64,000 nucleotides of DNA from Norana najaformis (lineage: Eukaryota; Annelida; Clitellata; Crassiclitellata; Hormogastridae), in the NCBI GenBank assembly GCA_964023275.1, contig OZ029928.1, forward strand, positions 868,001 to 932,000. Reading direction: 5' to 3'. Within the stretch, counting starts at the first letter, position 1; every line of letters begins with the position of its first letter. The position numbers were made by a program, and so were the translations under genes. Below the pieces are notes generated by a model. It made no database searches and had not been told where the DNA came from. It saw only the letters and a program-made list of their open reading frames with translations. Below are positions 37,138 to 47,533 of the stretch, in pieces.

Positions 37138-37443
37138 CTTTAAAATAAGTTTCCTTTGAAAAAATGCATCGTTTCGCTCAACATGGCTCCAGTGACAGGA
37201 GGATAAAGTAAAATAAAGCAAGTCAGTTGCTCATTTACTACATGTCAAAATTAGTCCTCTCTCATATCACTTATTTGCATTATACCGTCGAATGTTTCGT
37301 GCCTCACTGAAAACTGAATTTAGAATTTAATAGAATGAATCCTTTTTGCATTCAGAGGTCAGCAGCATCCTTGAACTCACTCCTCTCTACAGTCTTGCCT
37401 TGATTTTTAATGACAGTGATCTGGTAGACCTACTGAAACTTAC

Positions 37444-37474
37444 CAATTTTTTGCACAGGAGTTTGTAAGAATCT
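37444..37474 (-). CDS. candidate short exon of gene C (31 nt)
   Basis: The exon lies between TGTAG (37475-37479) and GTAAGT. It is entered in phase 1 and left in phase 2 and codes ILTNSCAKN plus two bases of a Trp codon. The phases match the Ig exon upstream and the 36915-37137 exon downstream; nothing else supports it. Confidence 0.35.
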
Positions 37475-37502
37475 CTACATTCAAAAAGGCGAAATTAACC
37501 TG

Positions 37503-37729
37503 GGCGAAAATAAAAAGCGCACTATATAATTAAGGAAGGAAGCGCAAGATATTTTATATTTTCATAGTTTTCTATACAAAGGATTCCCAAGTCTATGTTG
37601 TTCATATTTACGTGGCTTTTTTACATATTTCGCTCCATTCACTGTTCGCCCGAATTATAATTCGCTTTTTTATTTTCGCCCATACTGTTATCGCCTTTAG
37701 TATTATGCGCTTTTTAATATTCGCCCTTT
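37503..37729. repeat. MITE-like inverted repeat with TTCGCCC motifs
   Basis: GGGCGAAAATAAAAAGCGC at the left has an imperfect inverted partner at the right (GGGCGAATATTAAAAAGCGC on the other strand), about 190 bp apart. Further TTCGCCC copies lie between. No coding content. Confidence 0.55.
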
Positions 37730-38112
37730 TTGTAGTGAACCCTAGAAACAGATGTATCATTGTCAGCAGGTTTTTTGCAGGTTCTTTGACTACTGACACT
37801 CAAACCCGTTCACTGAAAATTACCTAACATGAAAACACATTTCTAAGGGCATTCCAGATATTTATCTATTGCGCCTTTCTCATCGACTTTTGAAAACTTA
37901 TCATTTGGCTAAGAGCGCTACTGAGTTGGTAAATAAAAATTGCTATATAAGTATGCTGAAGGAATGACTGACTAATGTGTCTTAGCGTTCGTAAATATAA
38001 TATCTCAAAGGAATTTCAACGTTAGGTCGTAATGAATGTTTAAAGGCAATGCACATATTAATTCGATATGTTCTAAAAATCTTGTTGCAATTGATTTACA
38101 TTTGATACTTAC

Positions 38113-38404
38113 AACATTCTGTCACAGTTGTCTCATCGGTTCCTTTTGTGAACATAACATTTCCTGTGTAATTTGACGTACTTTGGTTAAAATACACAGT
38201 GCAGCTATATAAACCTTGATGGTAATATTTCTGTAAACTTTAGAGTAAGTAACTTTGTTATCAGGTCCAATCCATTCGTACGAGGCATTGGGGTAAGTAT
38301 CTGCATTGCATGTGAAATTCAATCCGTCGTAGCTCTTTGAACAGGCACATGTTCCGTTATCAGAGCCTGTTACATTAATCCATGTAGATTCATGCGAGGA
38401 AACC
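38113..38404 (-). CDS. Ig exon, gene C second domain, frameshifted
   Basis: The acceptor region is TTAAAG before 38404 and the donor is GTAAGT at 38112. The first frame gives INVTGSDNGTCACS, the B-strand Cys in LNFTCNAD and the C-strand Trp in SYEWIG. The F strand, HQGLYSCTVYF, followed by KGTDETTVTEC, is one frame off. The exon is 292 nt, not divisible by three, so an indel near the F strand breaks it. The C-x-C before the B strand (TCAC) is also seen in gene A Ig2 (TCHC), making the two paralogous. Exit is phase 1. Confidence 0.65.
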
Positions 38405-38501
38405 CTTTAAAACAAATGTTACGCACAGACTACAGCTATAGATGAACGCAGGTGGTGGCTTGGCGCTGTGCATACGACACTGGCAAGCAGTGTAGTAAAG
38501 C

Positions 38502-38504
<3 letters not shown>

Positions 38505-38595
<91 letters not shown>
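38505..38595. repeat. (AG)n microsatellite
   Basis: About 90 bp of AG dinucleotides next to the gene C Ig exon. It creates artefactual ERERER and SLSLSL frames. Confidence 0.98.
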
Positions 38596-38598
<3 letters not shown>

Positions 38599-38940
38599 AC
38601 AGAGAAGCTGTGGCCCCTTCAGAAAAAGACACACGCCAAAGAATAAAAAAATTTAATTGTACTTTATGTAATTGGAATTGGAAATTTACAGTATATAGTT
38701 CCACCTCAAGAAAAATTAATCAGAGGCGTTCTCAACTAAACAATACTAAATGTCATTGAGAACCGTTAGCAAGCAATACTCAGGTAACTACAAAAAGTAA
38801 CCAGTGGCGGGCTTCCTCACGAAAGCAGAGCACAGCTAACAGATTTCCATCCAGAGTTAATAGCCAGCATGTTCACAATTCCTCGGCAGCGTTATACTGT
38901 ATCAAGGATGAGAATTAAGAAGCGACCGGCGATGCTAATC

Positions 38941-39800
38941 CTAACCATGGGCTGCCAGAGACACGGTTGTCTCACCGTTCAGCAGTCCCTCGCATATGGT
39001 AGATGATGAAGCGCCCGGACATCTCTCGATCCAGCAGGTAAGTGCAGGACAGGCATTCGATTGGTCGTAGAACCTCTCCTTGGTGGTAGTCAGTGCTACT
39101 CCAAAGACTCTTCTTGCCACTCCTTCGGGGAATTCAAAATTCCAGGTAACGCAGGTTGTACACAGATCTCCTTGTCTGAGACTTGATTTTCCAACTCGTA
39201 GCTTCTCGCCCTTCGTATGAGTGAACCAGTCTAACACGGTAAGGCCTCGGTGATGTGCGACCAAATACCGTCAAAAGCCACACAGTATTCACGATGGAAA
39301 TAAAAGATAACGCCCAAACGCCAACTCGATCAAAGAGAAGCCTAAACATACAAGAATTATCGAGCAAACTCTGCACTAAGACGAACAATCCGTCGAAATA
39401 GCAGCTCCATAAAACAATGGTCAACACGACATGTGCGTAGTGTGTGCGTAATAATGACCTTGTACTACTGTATGGTAGGATTATGTCATATGGAGTGCTG
39501 ACGTGGCAAACTAGTTTGGGACATAGGACGAGCAAGGCAGGGAATGCATGAAGGAAAGAAGGAGGTGATGGATCGCGCAGAAACAACTTGTTTGGTGGCC
39601 CAGAATGTTAAAATTTAAACTTCGATCGAGTAGAACTAGGCTTAAGGTATAACATGGACTAAATAGATGACACTCTAAGCAGAGCGAATCATATGCGCTG
39701 AATCCGGCTAAGATCCTATACCCATTAGCCAAACCAGCAATTTTTGATCCCACTTTCTGAAATTGTCCAATTATTCGTTGAACGAGGGAGTGACACAACT
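38941..39800 (-). other. unassigned open frames
   Basis: Three overlapping minus-strand frames (107, 150 and 95 codons) lie in the intron of gene C. The 150-codon frame is hydrophobic in places (LSFISIVNTVWLLTVFG). I recognise no family and see no good splice borders. It may be an old retroelement, supported by a 51-bp duplication that extends beyond it (39384-39434 and 39925-39975). Confidence 0.3.
39384..39434. repeat. 51-bp direct repeat, copy 1
   Basis: AACAATCCGTCGAAATAGCA to ACACGACATGT is repeated without mismatch at 39925-39975. Confidence 0.92.
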
Positions 39801-39924
39801 TCAGGAGTCGTATGACCTTCTACCCTTCATATCTTAGGCAGGAAGTTACAGTATAGCTGAATAATCTACAACGCGCTGCCTAAGTCTTAAGAGATTTTTA
39901 AGAATAGCATTTCTTCCCATGCAC

Positions 39925-39975
39925 AACAATCCGTCGAAATAGCAGCTCCATAAAACAATGGTCAACACGACATGT
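39925..39975. repeat. 51-bp direct repeat, copy 2
   Basis: Exact second copy of 39384-39434, 541 bp away, in the same orientation. Confidence 0.92.
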
Positions 39976-40490
39976 CGCCAAGAGGACTAACACTCAGCTG
40001 GTTACGGTATCAACAAAACCAAAAATTCACAAAGACAGTCCATGAATCACTACTTTAAGCAAAAGTAGATTTTGTGATGAGAAACACTGGCTCCCAAAAC
40101 GATCAGCCCATGCATATAATAATTTCAACACACGCACACACAAACAATTCATGCACATAATACTCTGCACATAAATTTTTAAAGTAGCTTTTAGAAACTT
40201 GAGACATCGTCACTTTCCATAAGACGGAAATCATAGATGTAGTTCAATAAATTTTATCATAATAAATTATTTATTCAAGACGTTCTAGTTAATTATTTCT
40301 AAATGTTGAGACTAATCTCTCAAACGTCGCCAAGTTCCTTAAATGTCATATAACTGGAACAATTTAAATCTCTGTACAAGAGAAAGTAAGGTGTGGTTTA
40401 CATTTGTGAGTTGATAGGCTTGAACCTTGTATACAAGTCATTCTAGGATGATGAGATAAGACCATTGTAGAGACCAAATATCAGTACGTG

Positions 40491-40690
40491 GGACACGGTA
40501 GCCAACTGGACAGAAAGCTCGGCGTGTAACGCAAAGAGTACAGGTTCGAGCCTCTCTTAAGAATTTACTGTGTAGGGATCTAGAGCAAATCTTTCATTCG
40601 CAATTGCTAAGCGCCTCAGATTCAGATTTACTGACCTTGCGCGTCATAAATCCATAATAATATTAAGAAAAAATAATAATACAGTAGCAT
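40491..40690 (+). mobile_element. tRNA-derived SINE, copy 2
   Basis: An A-box-like GGTAGCCAACTGGACAG and a B-box GGTTCGAGCC (40543-40552) are followed by TGTGTAGGGATCTAGAGCAA and AATTGCTAAGCGCC. This is the same order as copy 1 at 1096-1296. It ends in an AT-rich TAATA tail. Confidence 0.72.
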
Positions 40691-41061
40691 GGTCTATGTA
40701 TATGGACTGTGAGCCAGCAGACTCAATACTTTTGCTGTTATAACTTTGGGTTACCAGTCGCATGCGATAGTCACTGGCCATAAATGAAAGTGGAAACAGA
40801 TCAAAGATAGAAATAGGTCAATATATGAGTGTGAGAGTGTGTGAAAAAGAGTAAGAGAAAGAGTTAGGAAGAGTAGTCGAAACGGCGTAAATGCAGAGAC
40901 AAACAAATAGACGGATGAAAAGCACAGACCGGGACAGACAGACTGTGTAGACCAATATTTGGTAAAAGGTACTAAAACGATTACTTATAAACCTATAATA
41001 ATGTTAAAAAATAACAATGATAATAAATTGCTGTTAATGTTAATAAGAAAAATAATCTTAC

Positions 41062-41345
41062 TGCAGGATTCTATGATGCTCCCATTCTTTGGCACATAGA
41101 AGGAAACGTTGTAATGGATCTCATTTCGAATCATATTGGATGCTGCACACGTGTAATTCCTATTGATTTCTGCCAAATCGAAAGTTTTATCTAAACTTAA
41201 GCTGACGTTCTCTTTCGAATCAAACCATTCGTAACTTGGCGGGGGATTTCCAGAGGATTGCACGTCAAGACACTAACTTCACAAGCAATGCCATCAATCG
41301 TTATAATCTGATACCTGCTTGCTATGTAAGGACTTGAAGGGTAGT
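41062..41345 (-). CDS. Ig exon, gene C first domain, frameshifted
   Basis: Acceptor TTGCAG precedes 41345 and donor GTAAGA is at 41061. The first frame starts YPSSPYIASRYQI and reaches DGIACEVSVLTC, the B-strand Cys. From there the Ig fold continues one frame off: SSGNPPPSYEWF, NVSLSLDKTFDLA and NRNYTCAASN, with the C-strand Trp and F-strand Cys. The exon is 284 nt, consistent with one lost base directly at the Cys codon. Sequons NVS, NYT and NGS point to an extracellular domain. It matches gene A Ig1 (LTC, then N-P-P-S, then Y-E/Y-W). Exit phase is 1. Confidence 0.7.
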
Positions 41346-41754
41346 CTGCAATAAACATAAACACTTTATTAGCAAATGGCGTTCAGAAATATTGACAAAA
41401 TGAACTAAAATTGAAGCCAGCAACTCACTAACCGTAACATTCGCAACAGATGAATTCTAAGAAATTGTTAATTAGGATTAACAATTTAACTGTATTTAAA
41501 AACGATCAACTATTACAGATCATTTGGCGGCAGATTGCAATTGCGTTTCCTTTTCAACTCTACGTAATACGAGTAATGGGATTCGCATTGTGAATTGATA
41601 ATGATAATGGTATTTGCTTTATGAATTTACATTCATAATGCTAATCCCAGCGAATTATGTCAAACTAACATTATTCAATATATCATCGATGTCGCTATGG
41701 CAACGATGCCTTATAAACATAGAAAGATAATTAATTAGTAACACATATGGCCCG

Positions 41755-41940
41755 GTGTCTAATGCACAACGCATCAACCGATGGCGCACCAAAACCAAAT
41801 CAGGTCAGTATCCTGATCAGTCCACTAATGCATGCAACCTTGCCAAAATACGCCTTTCACGGAGATATTGGATAAGCTGTTAGAAAAGGACACACGCGAC
41901 TGAGCAGAACGCATTAGAGATAGAGCTAAACGACTCATAA
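41755..41940. repeat. dispersed repeat, copy 2 of 3
   Basis: Contains CATCAACCGATGGCGCACCA and CTTGCCAAAATACGCCTTTC. The first block pairs with 14520-14700, the second with CTTGCCAAAACACGACTTTC near 43820. Element class unknown. Confidence 0.5.
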
Positions 41941-41943
41941 GGA

Positions 41944-41965
41944 TTAGGGTTAGGGTTAGGGTTAG
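41944..41965 (+). repeat. interstitial (TTAGGG)n
   Basis: Three full TTAGGG units and a partial fourth, in the gene C upstream region. Confidence 0.95.
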
Positions 41966-42871
41966 CAAGAGCAGCTTTAGTCTTAGATATGATTAGAAGA
42001 AGACAAATCAAGTGACCTGGAAACATAAAAAGTTCTATGCTCTAACGTCCATCAATATGGAACACCCTTTTCAACACATACTATTCGTGCTAAGATTGCT
42101 GCATCAGGCAGTAGTGTCGTAGTGCTCAGGTTTCTCATATCGCTGCAGTGAGAAGTTTGTTTTCTGTGAGAGGACTCAATATAAATTCATTAATAGGCCT
42201 ATGTACAGTAAACAAACTGCCAAGATCTATAGACAGAAATTTACAGCATATTTACTCACATAACTATATTCACTCTAATTGAATTTTCTGTTCCCCCCAA
42301 AAAATTAGGGTCTTTAAGTCAGTTCAAACGATACAGAAAATAAAGATAATGTTACTGTAATCACAAATTTGCATCATCGTATAATTGTGATGCATTGGCA
42401 TTTGCCATACACCTGAATCTTGCATTAAATATGACATATCTCAATCAATTTGGTCACCACAACATTTTCAATGGTATACATATTGAAACAACAGAGTATT
42501 AAACGAATCGATTGACCCTTCAATATTTAAATTGACACAACAACAATAACGTTTAGAACTTCTGAAGTAACCAGTTTATTTAAGTTGTATTTCCGTATTT
42601 TTAGCGATTCAAACACAACGCAACCAGTTAACCAAGCAGTTTCATTTTGTGCCATGCAAAATAACTGACACAGAATCATATTAGAGAAAAATTGCCGAGA
42701 AGCCTTTTTCAAAGGTATCAGTTCGAGCTACGCCAACATATGATACATGCTAGTATCTGAAGATAAATATGAGTAATTAAAAAGATATAAAATGCATGAA
42801 AAAATCTGTAAAATCTAATGGTTTGAAATTGTCATTTATCATTTATTTATACGCGTTTGTTCATATTAGCT

Positions 42872-43044
42872 CTATTTTGAACTTTCATCTTCGCAAACAG
42901 TCGATGGTGGTGTTAGTTTTTCATAAACTGCCGACTGTTGGCTGTTCGCTACTGGAACAAGTTCTGCATATGTGGCTGCTGCCATATTTTCATATGGCAT
43001 CGGCATTTCTCTAGTTTCACCAGTTTTGTTGCTCGATTCGGAGT
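42872..43044 (-). CDS. gene A cytoplasmic tail exon with ITAM-like and YxxM motifs
   Basis: A pyrimidine-rich acceptor (T-run then CAG) precedes 43044 and the stop TAG is at 42872-42874. Joined in phase 1 to the TM exon it codes 57 residues: a polar lead (DSESSNKTGETRE), MPYENM, ATYAEL, SAVYEKL, and a short acidic end. YENM fits the YxxM pattern bound by PI3-kinase p85 and also the Y-x-N pattern bound by Grb2-type SH2 domains. YAEL and YEKL are separated by 11 residues, within the wider ITAM spacing (6-12). TYAEL also resembles vertebrate inhibitory-receptor motifs, but the -2 residue is Ala, so it is not a strict ITIM. An AATAAA lies about 25 bases after the stop (minus strand). Signalling function is inferred from motifs only. 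Confidence 0.83.
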
Positions 43045-43649
43045 CTGAAAAAAAAACAAATTGTTAAAGTTAATTACAAACAATATTCAAAAGTAGCCTA
43101 ATTTTGATAATCCATTGAAACTGTTTTGTTCAGATCATTACTGCGCAATCATAATGGAGCAGGACACATGTTAGCAACCCTGAGGAACTAGAAAACTAAA
43201 GCTATGTCAATGCAAACAAACATAAAAAATGCAAAACATTCATAAAATATGCTAAGATGAAAAAAATTGGATACAGACAATTTGATTCAGGACTCTTCCA
43301 TGAATGCTTCAAGCTTGACAGTACATATCACCAACAAACAGGATGTTTCCAGAAACATTAGATTGCAGCAGGATTGCTTCAATGGATTTTGATTTTGGAC
43401 TGTGATTTCACTTCGAAGTGAAGATGGATTGATTTTGTAATTGTAATATTAATCTTAATTTACGAAACTCCTATTTATGAGTAATTAATTCAGGGCGCTC
43501 TGTATGGAATCCTAAATGTTCATTAAGAACAGATCTATAGTGTATTATGAATATTGCGATTTAAAAGTCATTTGGTCTGATTAGAATCAGTCGCTGACAG
43601 AATAAAGAGAACTGTTCAATAAGTTCATGTTGTAGAATATTAGGCAACC

Positions 43650-43900
43650 TATCCTTTGAAAGATCAAAGAACGCAGTACAGCTTCTTTGGTGAATTAGAT
43701 ATGGTGAGGCGTTGAAAATAACTGCAGTCTGGATAAGAATGCAAAAGATGGTAGCTATTGATCCATGGAAACCTACGAACGAGGGGAGCCAGCCAGTTAC
43801 CCCAAACAATGCACGAAACTTGCCAAAACACGACTTTCACAAAGAACTTTACTAAAGTGTGCAAATTTAGGATAAGTTTGTACAAAAGCGTCATACTTCT
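43650..43900. repeat. dispersed repeat, copy 3 of 3
   Basis: Shares CTTGCCAAAACACGACTTTC and neighbouring blocks with 41755-41940. It lies in the gene A intron between the TM and tail exons. Overlapping 76-82-codon minus frames are most likely incidental. Confidence 0.45.
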
Positions 43901-43913
43901 ACTATGCGATTAC

Positions 43914-44060
43914 CTGCTTTAACTGGTGTTGTACGAAGTACACAGTACAAAAAGAAAGCAACGTCACCGGTGAATGCTAATCCAAACAGTACGCCCAAAA
44001 TAATGGCGGCGATTTTGTCAGAGTTCATGTTAGTGGTCTCAGCCACCACAACAGTACAAC
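43914..44060 (-). CDS. gene A transmembrane exon
   Basis: Acceptor TATAG precedes 44060 and donor GTAATC is at 43913. The exon is 147 nt, phase 1 to phase 1. It codes a short extracellular stalk (CTVVVAETTNMNSDK), one hydrophobic span (IAAIILGVLFGLAFTGDVAF and FLYCVL) and RTTPVKA, a basic inner edge. This is type I topology, with Ig domains outside and the tyrosine tail inside. An Asp sits within the span (FTGDVAFF). Acidic residues in TM spans are typical of signalling adaptors such as DAP12 and CD3, which pair with basic residues of partner receptors; pairing here is only a hypothesis. Confidence 0.82.
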
Positions 44061-44279
44061 CTATAAATAAAACCGCTTAAATTAAATAATTTAATAAATA
44101 TTTAATATATTTCACATAGTCAATATAAAATTTTGGGTCAATAAGATCAGTCTCATGCACATTTCCTGCATTTCACTTTCTTTCATGACTCAACCAAAAT
44201 TCCAATTGAAAACTTTTTTGCGATATTATATGATTGCTATAAATTTATTTGTTTTTTTGTAGTAGAATTTGTAGAGATA

Positions 44280-45200
44280 ACTGCTGCTTCTCGGTCCCAC
44301 AGTTGGGTCTTAATTTTCGTAAGGGCCATGCTTGCGCAGTGACAGTAGAAAGCTTGCGGTGGTTCACAGGATGCTTTCCTCAAAGCCCTGCAACTTAAGC
44401 AGATGCCATACATAATACGTCACACGAAAGCCGAGTATCCTCTTTTCCAAATACATTACCCAAGATGGGTCCTAAGCGCATGGAAAGTTATACTGACCTC
44501 TGAAGAAATGCAGAGAAGTGATATGCACATTTACCAACACGCACTTAATAAAATGGATGTTTTGAGCACTTGCAAATTTCAGTCGTCTAGACTTACACTA
44601 TACCTGCTACAAAAGCCTTTGATGTCAATCAGGCTACCACAGTCTCTCCAAAATACCCATAATATTTACATGTACAGTTTGTGTCTTTATGGCGTCTACA
44701 TTCTCGTAAACGCCTATAGCTTGGACGCATAGACTAATTTTAAATCGTAAAACCTATGTAGGACGCCAGGTTGTGTAGCGATGTTCCTTTTGCAGTGAAA
44801 CGTTTTAGAACTGCTAAATAAGAGCTTTTTGGTCCATGTTGCTAAAAACCTTAATTGTCGCTTCTATCCACGACATTAATTTTGGTCGATTTTTGAAACT
44901 GTTACTTTCATGTAACTCAATATGGTAAAAGCAAAATTTTAAAAATATATTTTTTTAAACTTATGCATAGTCCCAGTGCCTCCCAAACTAAAAATGTATA
45001 GAAATTACCAAAATGTTGAACTGTGCGCTATAAACGGGAACAGAAAGAAACTTCCAGTTTATAAAATAAGCCTCTGGTCATTTGATATGCACAGTTGAGA
45101 ACCATTATTTGAAACTTAAAATCCTAAGAAGTGTTTTAAGGAACGTTACTAAAATACTAAACTATAGAAACAATTGAGGTAAAAACAATCGGAATAGATC
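44280..45200. other. intron of gene A, no gene called
   Basis: A 109-codon plus-strand frame (44403-44732) has no recognisable motif and lies opposite the gene. A 24-bp piece at 44548-44571 recurs at 47263-47286. Confidence 0.45.
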
Positions 45201-45218
45201 GAAATTTAAATGACTTAC

Positions 45219-45254
45219 TGTCGTCAAATTCATCATCTGCGTTAGATGAGGGAT
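45219..45254 (-). CDS. gene A stalk micro-exon (36 nt)
   Basis: Acceptor TTGACAG and donor GTAAGT bracket a 36-nt exon, phase 1 to phase 1. It codes a Tyr shared with the previous exon, PSSNADDEFDD, and the first base of a Ser codon. The acidic, polar content suits an extracellular spacer between Ig2 and the membrane. It fits the continuous frame of the gene, but being symmetric it could also be skipped without frame change. Confidence 0.72.
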
Positions 45255-45820
45255 CTGTCAATGTAAACAACAAGCATATAATAAGTTACTGTACGTTTTT
45301 GGAAAATGAACATAAGTGCATTGATACACGCATGAGTGTACGTATCAGTGCACTGTAAACGTTTCCTAACATATTCAGTTTATCAATTTTTGGCTTTAAC
45401 TTTATAACATATTGAAGCAAATTCAGAAGACTTTGTTTATCCTTCATTCCCGCAAATTCTGTTTTATATTAATACGCATATGCTAAATTACATTAACTGA
45501 TTCTAGCCAAAGAAATATAAATTTGCTCACAATCAATTAAGAATCAAGGCTAGAACGTAAGTTAGAAGAAACCTGCTTTAACTGGAAAGAATCATACTGT
45601 AATAAATCAGTATTTTAGTCAAACACTTGAGAACTAATTATTAACGCAGCTTAAGGAGGGTTATAAACCCGTACACCAGGACAACGTCTTCAGCTACTGA
45701 GCTATCAAGATATCATGTTATATATTGAACCGACATGAAAAGATACGCTTCATCCAGTTTTTTGTTTATTGCACATTAAGATCTTCATTACAAACCAACA
45801 GATATTTAAGCATTACTTAC

Positions 45821-46078
45821 AGCAGCCTGCGAGAGTGATGCTTTTTGTTGCGAACAGGTAACTTGTAGCTACGCACGTGTAGAAGCCGTCGTAAACAGCC
45901 TGAATAAGCGGCCCTTCGGCTATAACTTTATAATTCAACTTCCACTGATAATTCGGCTCTGGAATGGCTTGCACAGAACAGTTCAGAATGACTTGAGTAC
46001 CGCTTGTGCAGTGACATGTTGAACTTTCGCATTCAGCTCCTTCTACTTCAATGTTCATTTTGCTGTTGCAAGGAAATG
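45821..46078 (-). CDS. gene A Ig domain 2 exon
   Basis: Acceptor CTACAG precedes 46078 and donor GTAAGT is at 45820. The exon is 258 nt, phase 1 to phase 1, fully open. It has extra cysteines before the fold (FPC, AEC, STCHC), then the B-strand Cys in VILNCSVQAIPEP, the C-strand Trp in NYQWKL and the F-strand Cys in YDGFYTCVATSY, a C2/I-type pattern. It ends TKSITLAGC. The TCHC cluster pairs with TCAC in gene C exon 38113-38404. The domain probably faces outside and could bind a ligand; nothing indicates which. Confidence 0.82.
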
Positions 46079-46099
46079 CTGTAGTGTATACAAGACAGT

Positions 46100-47500
46100 G
46101 CACGTTCTATAATGTTTTCAGTTATTTATGAGCTGGGATGTAAAGCTAGTAGACTGCCCCGGTGAACTTATTTAAAATAAAATCTTTCATTTTAAGAATG
46201 AGATTTCACGGCTGTACAAATAAAATGACACATTTAAAACTGTAAATAGGCCCTATTAAGCGTCAACAAAACTTTCAAAAACTGAAACTGTTCATGAGCC
46301 CGGGCAGATTTGCAAATTTTGAAGCTTAGGTCTAATATTTGCTGTTTTTTGACGTGTCATTTCAATTGTACAGCCGTTAATACTCAGTTTTTGACTGCGC
46401 AGTATTTTAAAATTATTACTTTCTGCATTATTACCCCAAATGTCAGTCGATTCTGTACTTACATTTTAAAATGTCTTAAAATAAAACCTTGAACTGCATA
46501 TATTATGCGTTCAGTCGTCATACATAAATATTTATATAACGCCCTTCGATGGTTTTTCTAAAGCGCGCTGAAATTAACCTGTAGATTTTCTACGTCTCAC
46601 ACGTTGTCATGGCGCCATAGATGTAACGTAATGTTAAACGAGGTTCTATTATATTATGCCCGTCAAGGTGTCTTCGGAAATCGCACTGATTTTTATGATT
46701 ATTTTAAATCTATAGGCCCAAATGTGATAATTCTGCCTTTTCTATGACGGTTTCGAGGGGGGAATCCTATATGCTAATTGCTAAAAAACTAGGATTGATT
46801 GGAGGACTCCATAACCTTATCATTTCCTCGATTTTCAAATCAATCCGTTGAGGAGTTTTTAAAAACAATTAGTGACATGATATCCTCATCAGTCTTCACA
46901 CTGCTATTTCTATCAACTTTTATCTGCTCTAAGGTAATCTTTGAAGTTTGTTTTCTAAGAATTTAATCGTCAATATGATGAAAAAAGATCTAGGTATCAC
47001 TCGTTGAAGTCGTTCACGGCGCGAAGAGGAAAAAACTTCAAGTTCTGTTGAACTTTTCTCTCCCACAAAATAAAAAGCAAATGGACATTACGTTTCTCTT
47101 GTTGAGGTTGTTCGCGGGTTTTGCGGCCGTCTGAGGCCGACATCTTGTTGCTCTGCAGGATTCATGTTATGCTTGCAAATAGCTTAGCAAATTAAAATTT
47201 TAACCTAAATCTGGTATCCTATTTCATATCCCTAGATAACCTGCAACAATAAATTAAGCTTCATAAAATGGATGTTTTGAGCACTTTATTGCACTTGATT
47301 TAATTAAATTCAAACAATATTTAACGAATAAACGGTTTACATATAATTATGTGAAATATGCTTGTGCTCGTAAAATTGATACACTTTTGTTTGTCGTTGA
47401 AAAACCGCTGGCAACCAGCACATATAATAACATCTGCACAACAATTTGCCGTTCAGGTGTACTGACATTGCGCGCGTTACAAGTGCTTTAAATAAATAAA
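46100..47500. other. intron of gene A, no gene called
   Basis: AT-rich intron between the two Ig exons. No recognisable element apart from the 24-bp match at 47263-47286. Confidence 0.5.
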
Positions 47501-47533
47501 TAAAAATAAGATTATTATTTTAACAATGCTCAC

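Noticed and set aside
38419-38704. Ser-Leu and Glu-Arg repeat proteins
   Set aside because: Pure translation of the AG microsatellite.
41433-41456. 24-nt candidate exon coding FICCECY
   Set aside because: Too short, the donor (GTTAGT) is weak, and no neighbouring exon requires it.
44403-44732. 109-codon plus frame
   Set aside because: Antisense in a gene A intron, with no motif or splice support.
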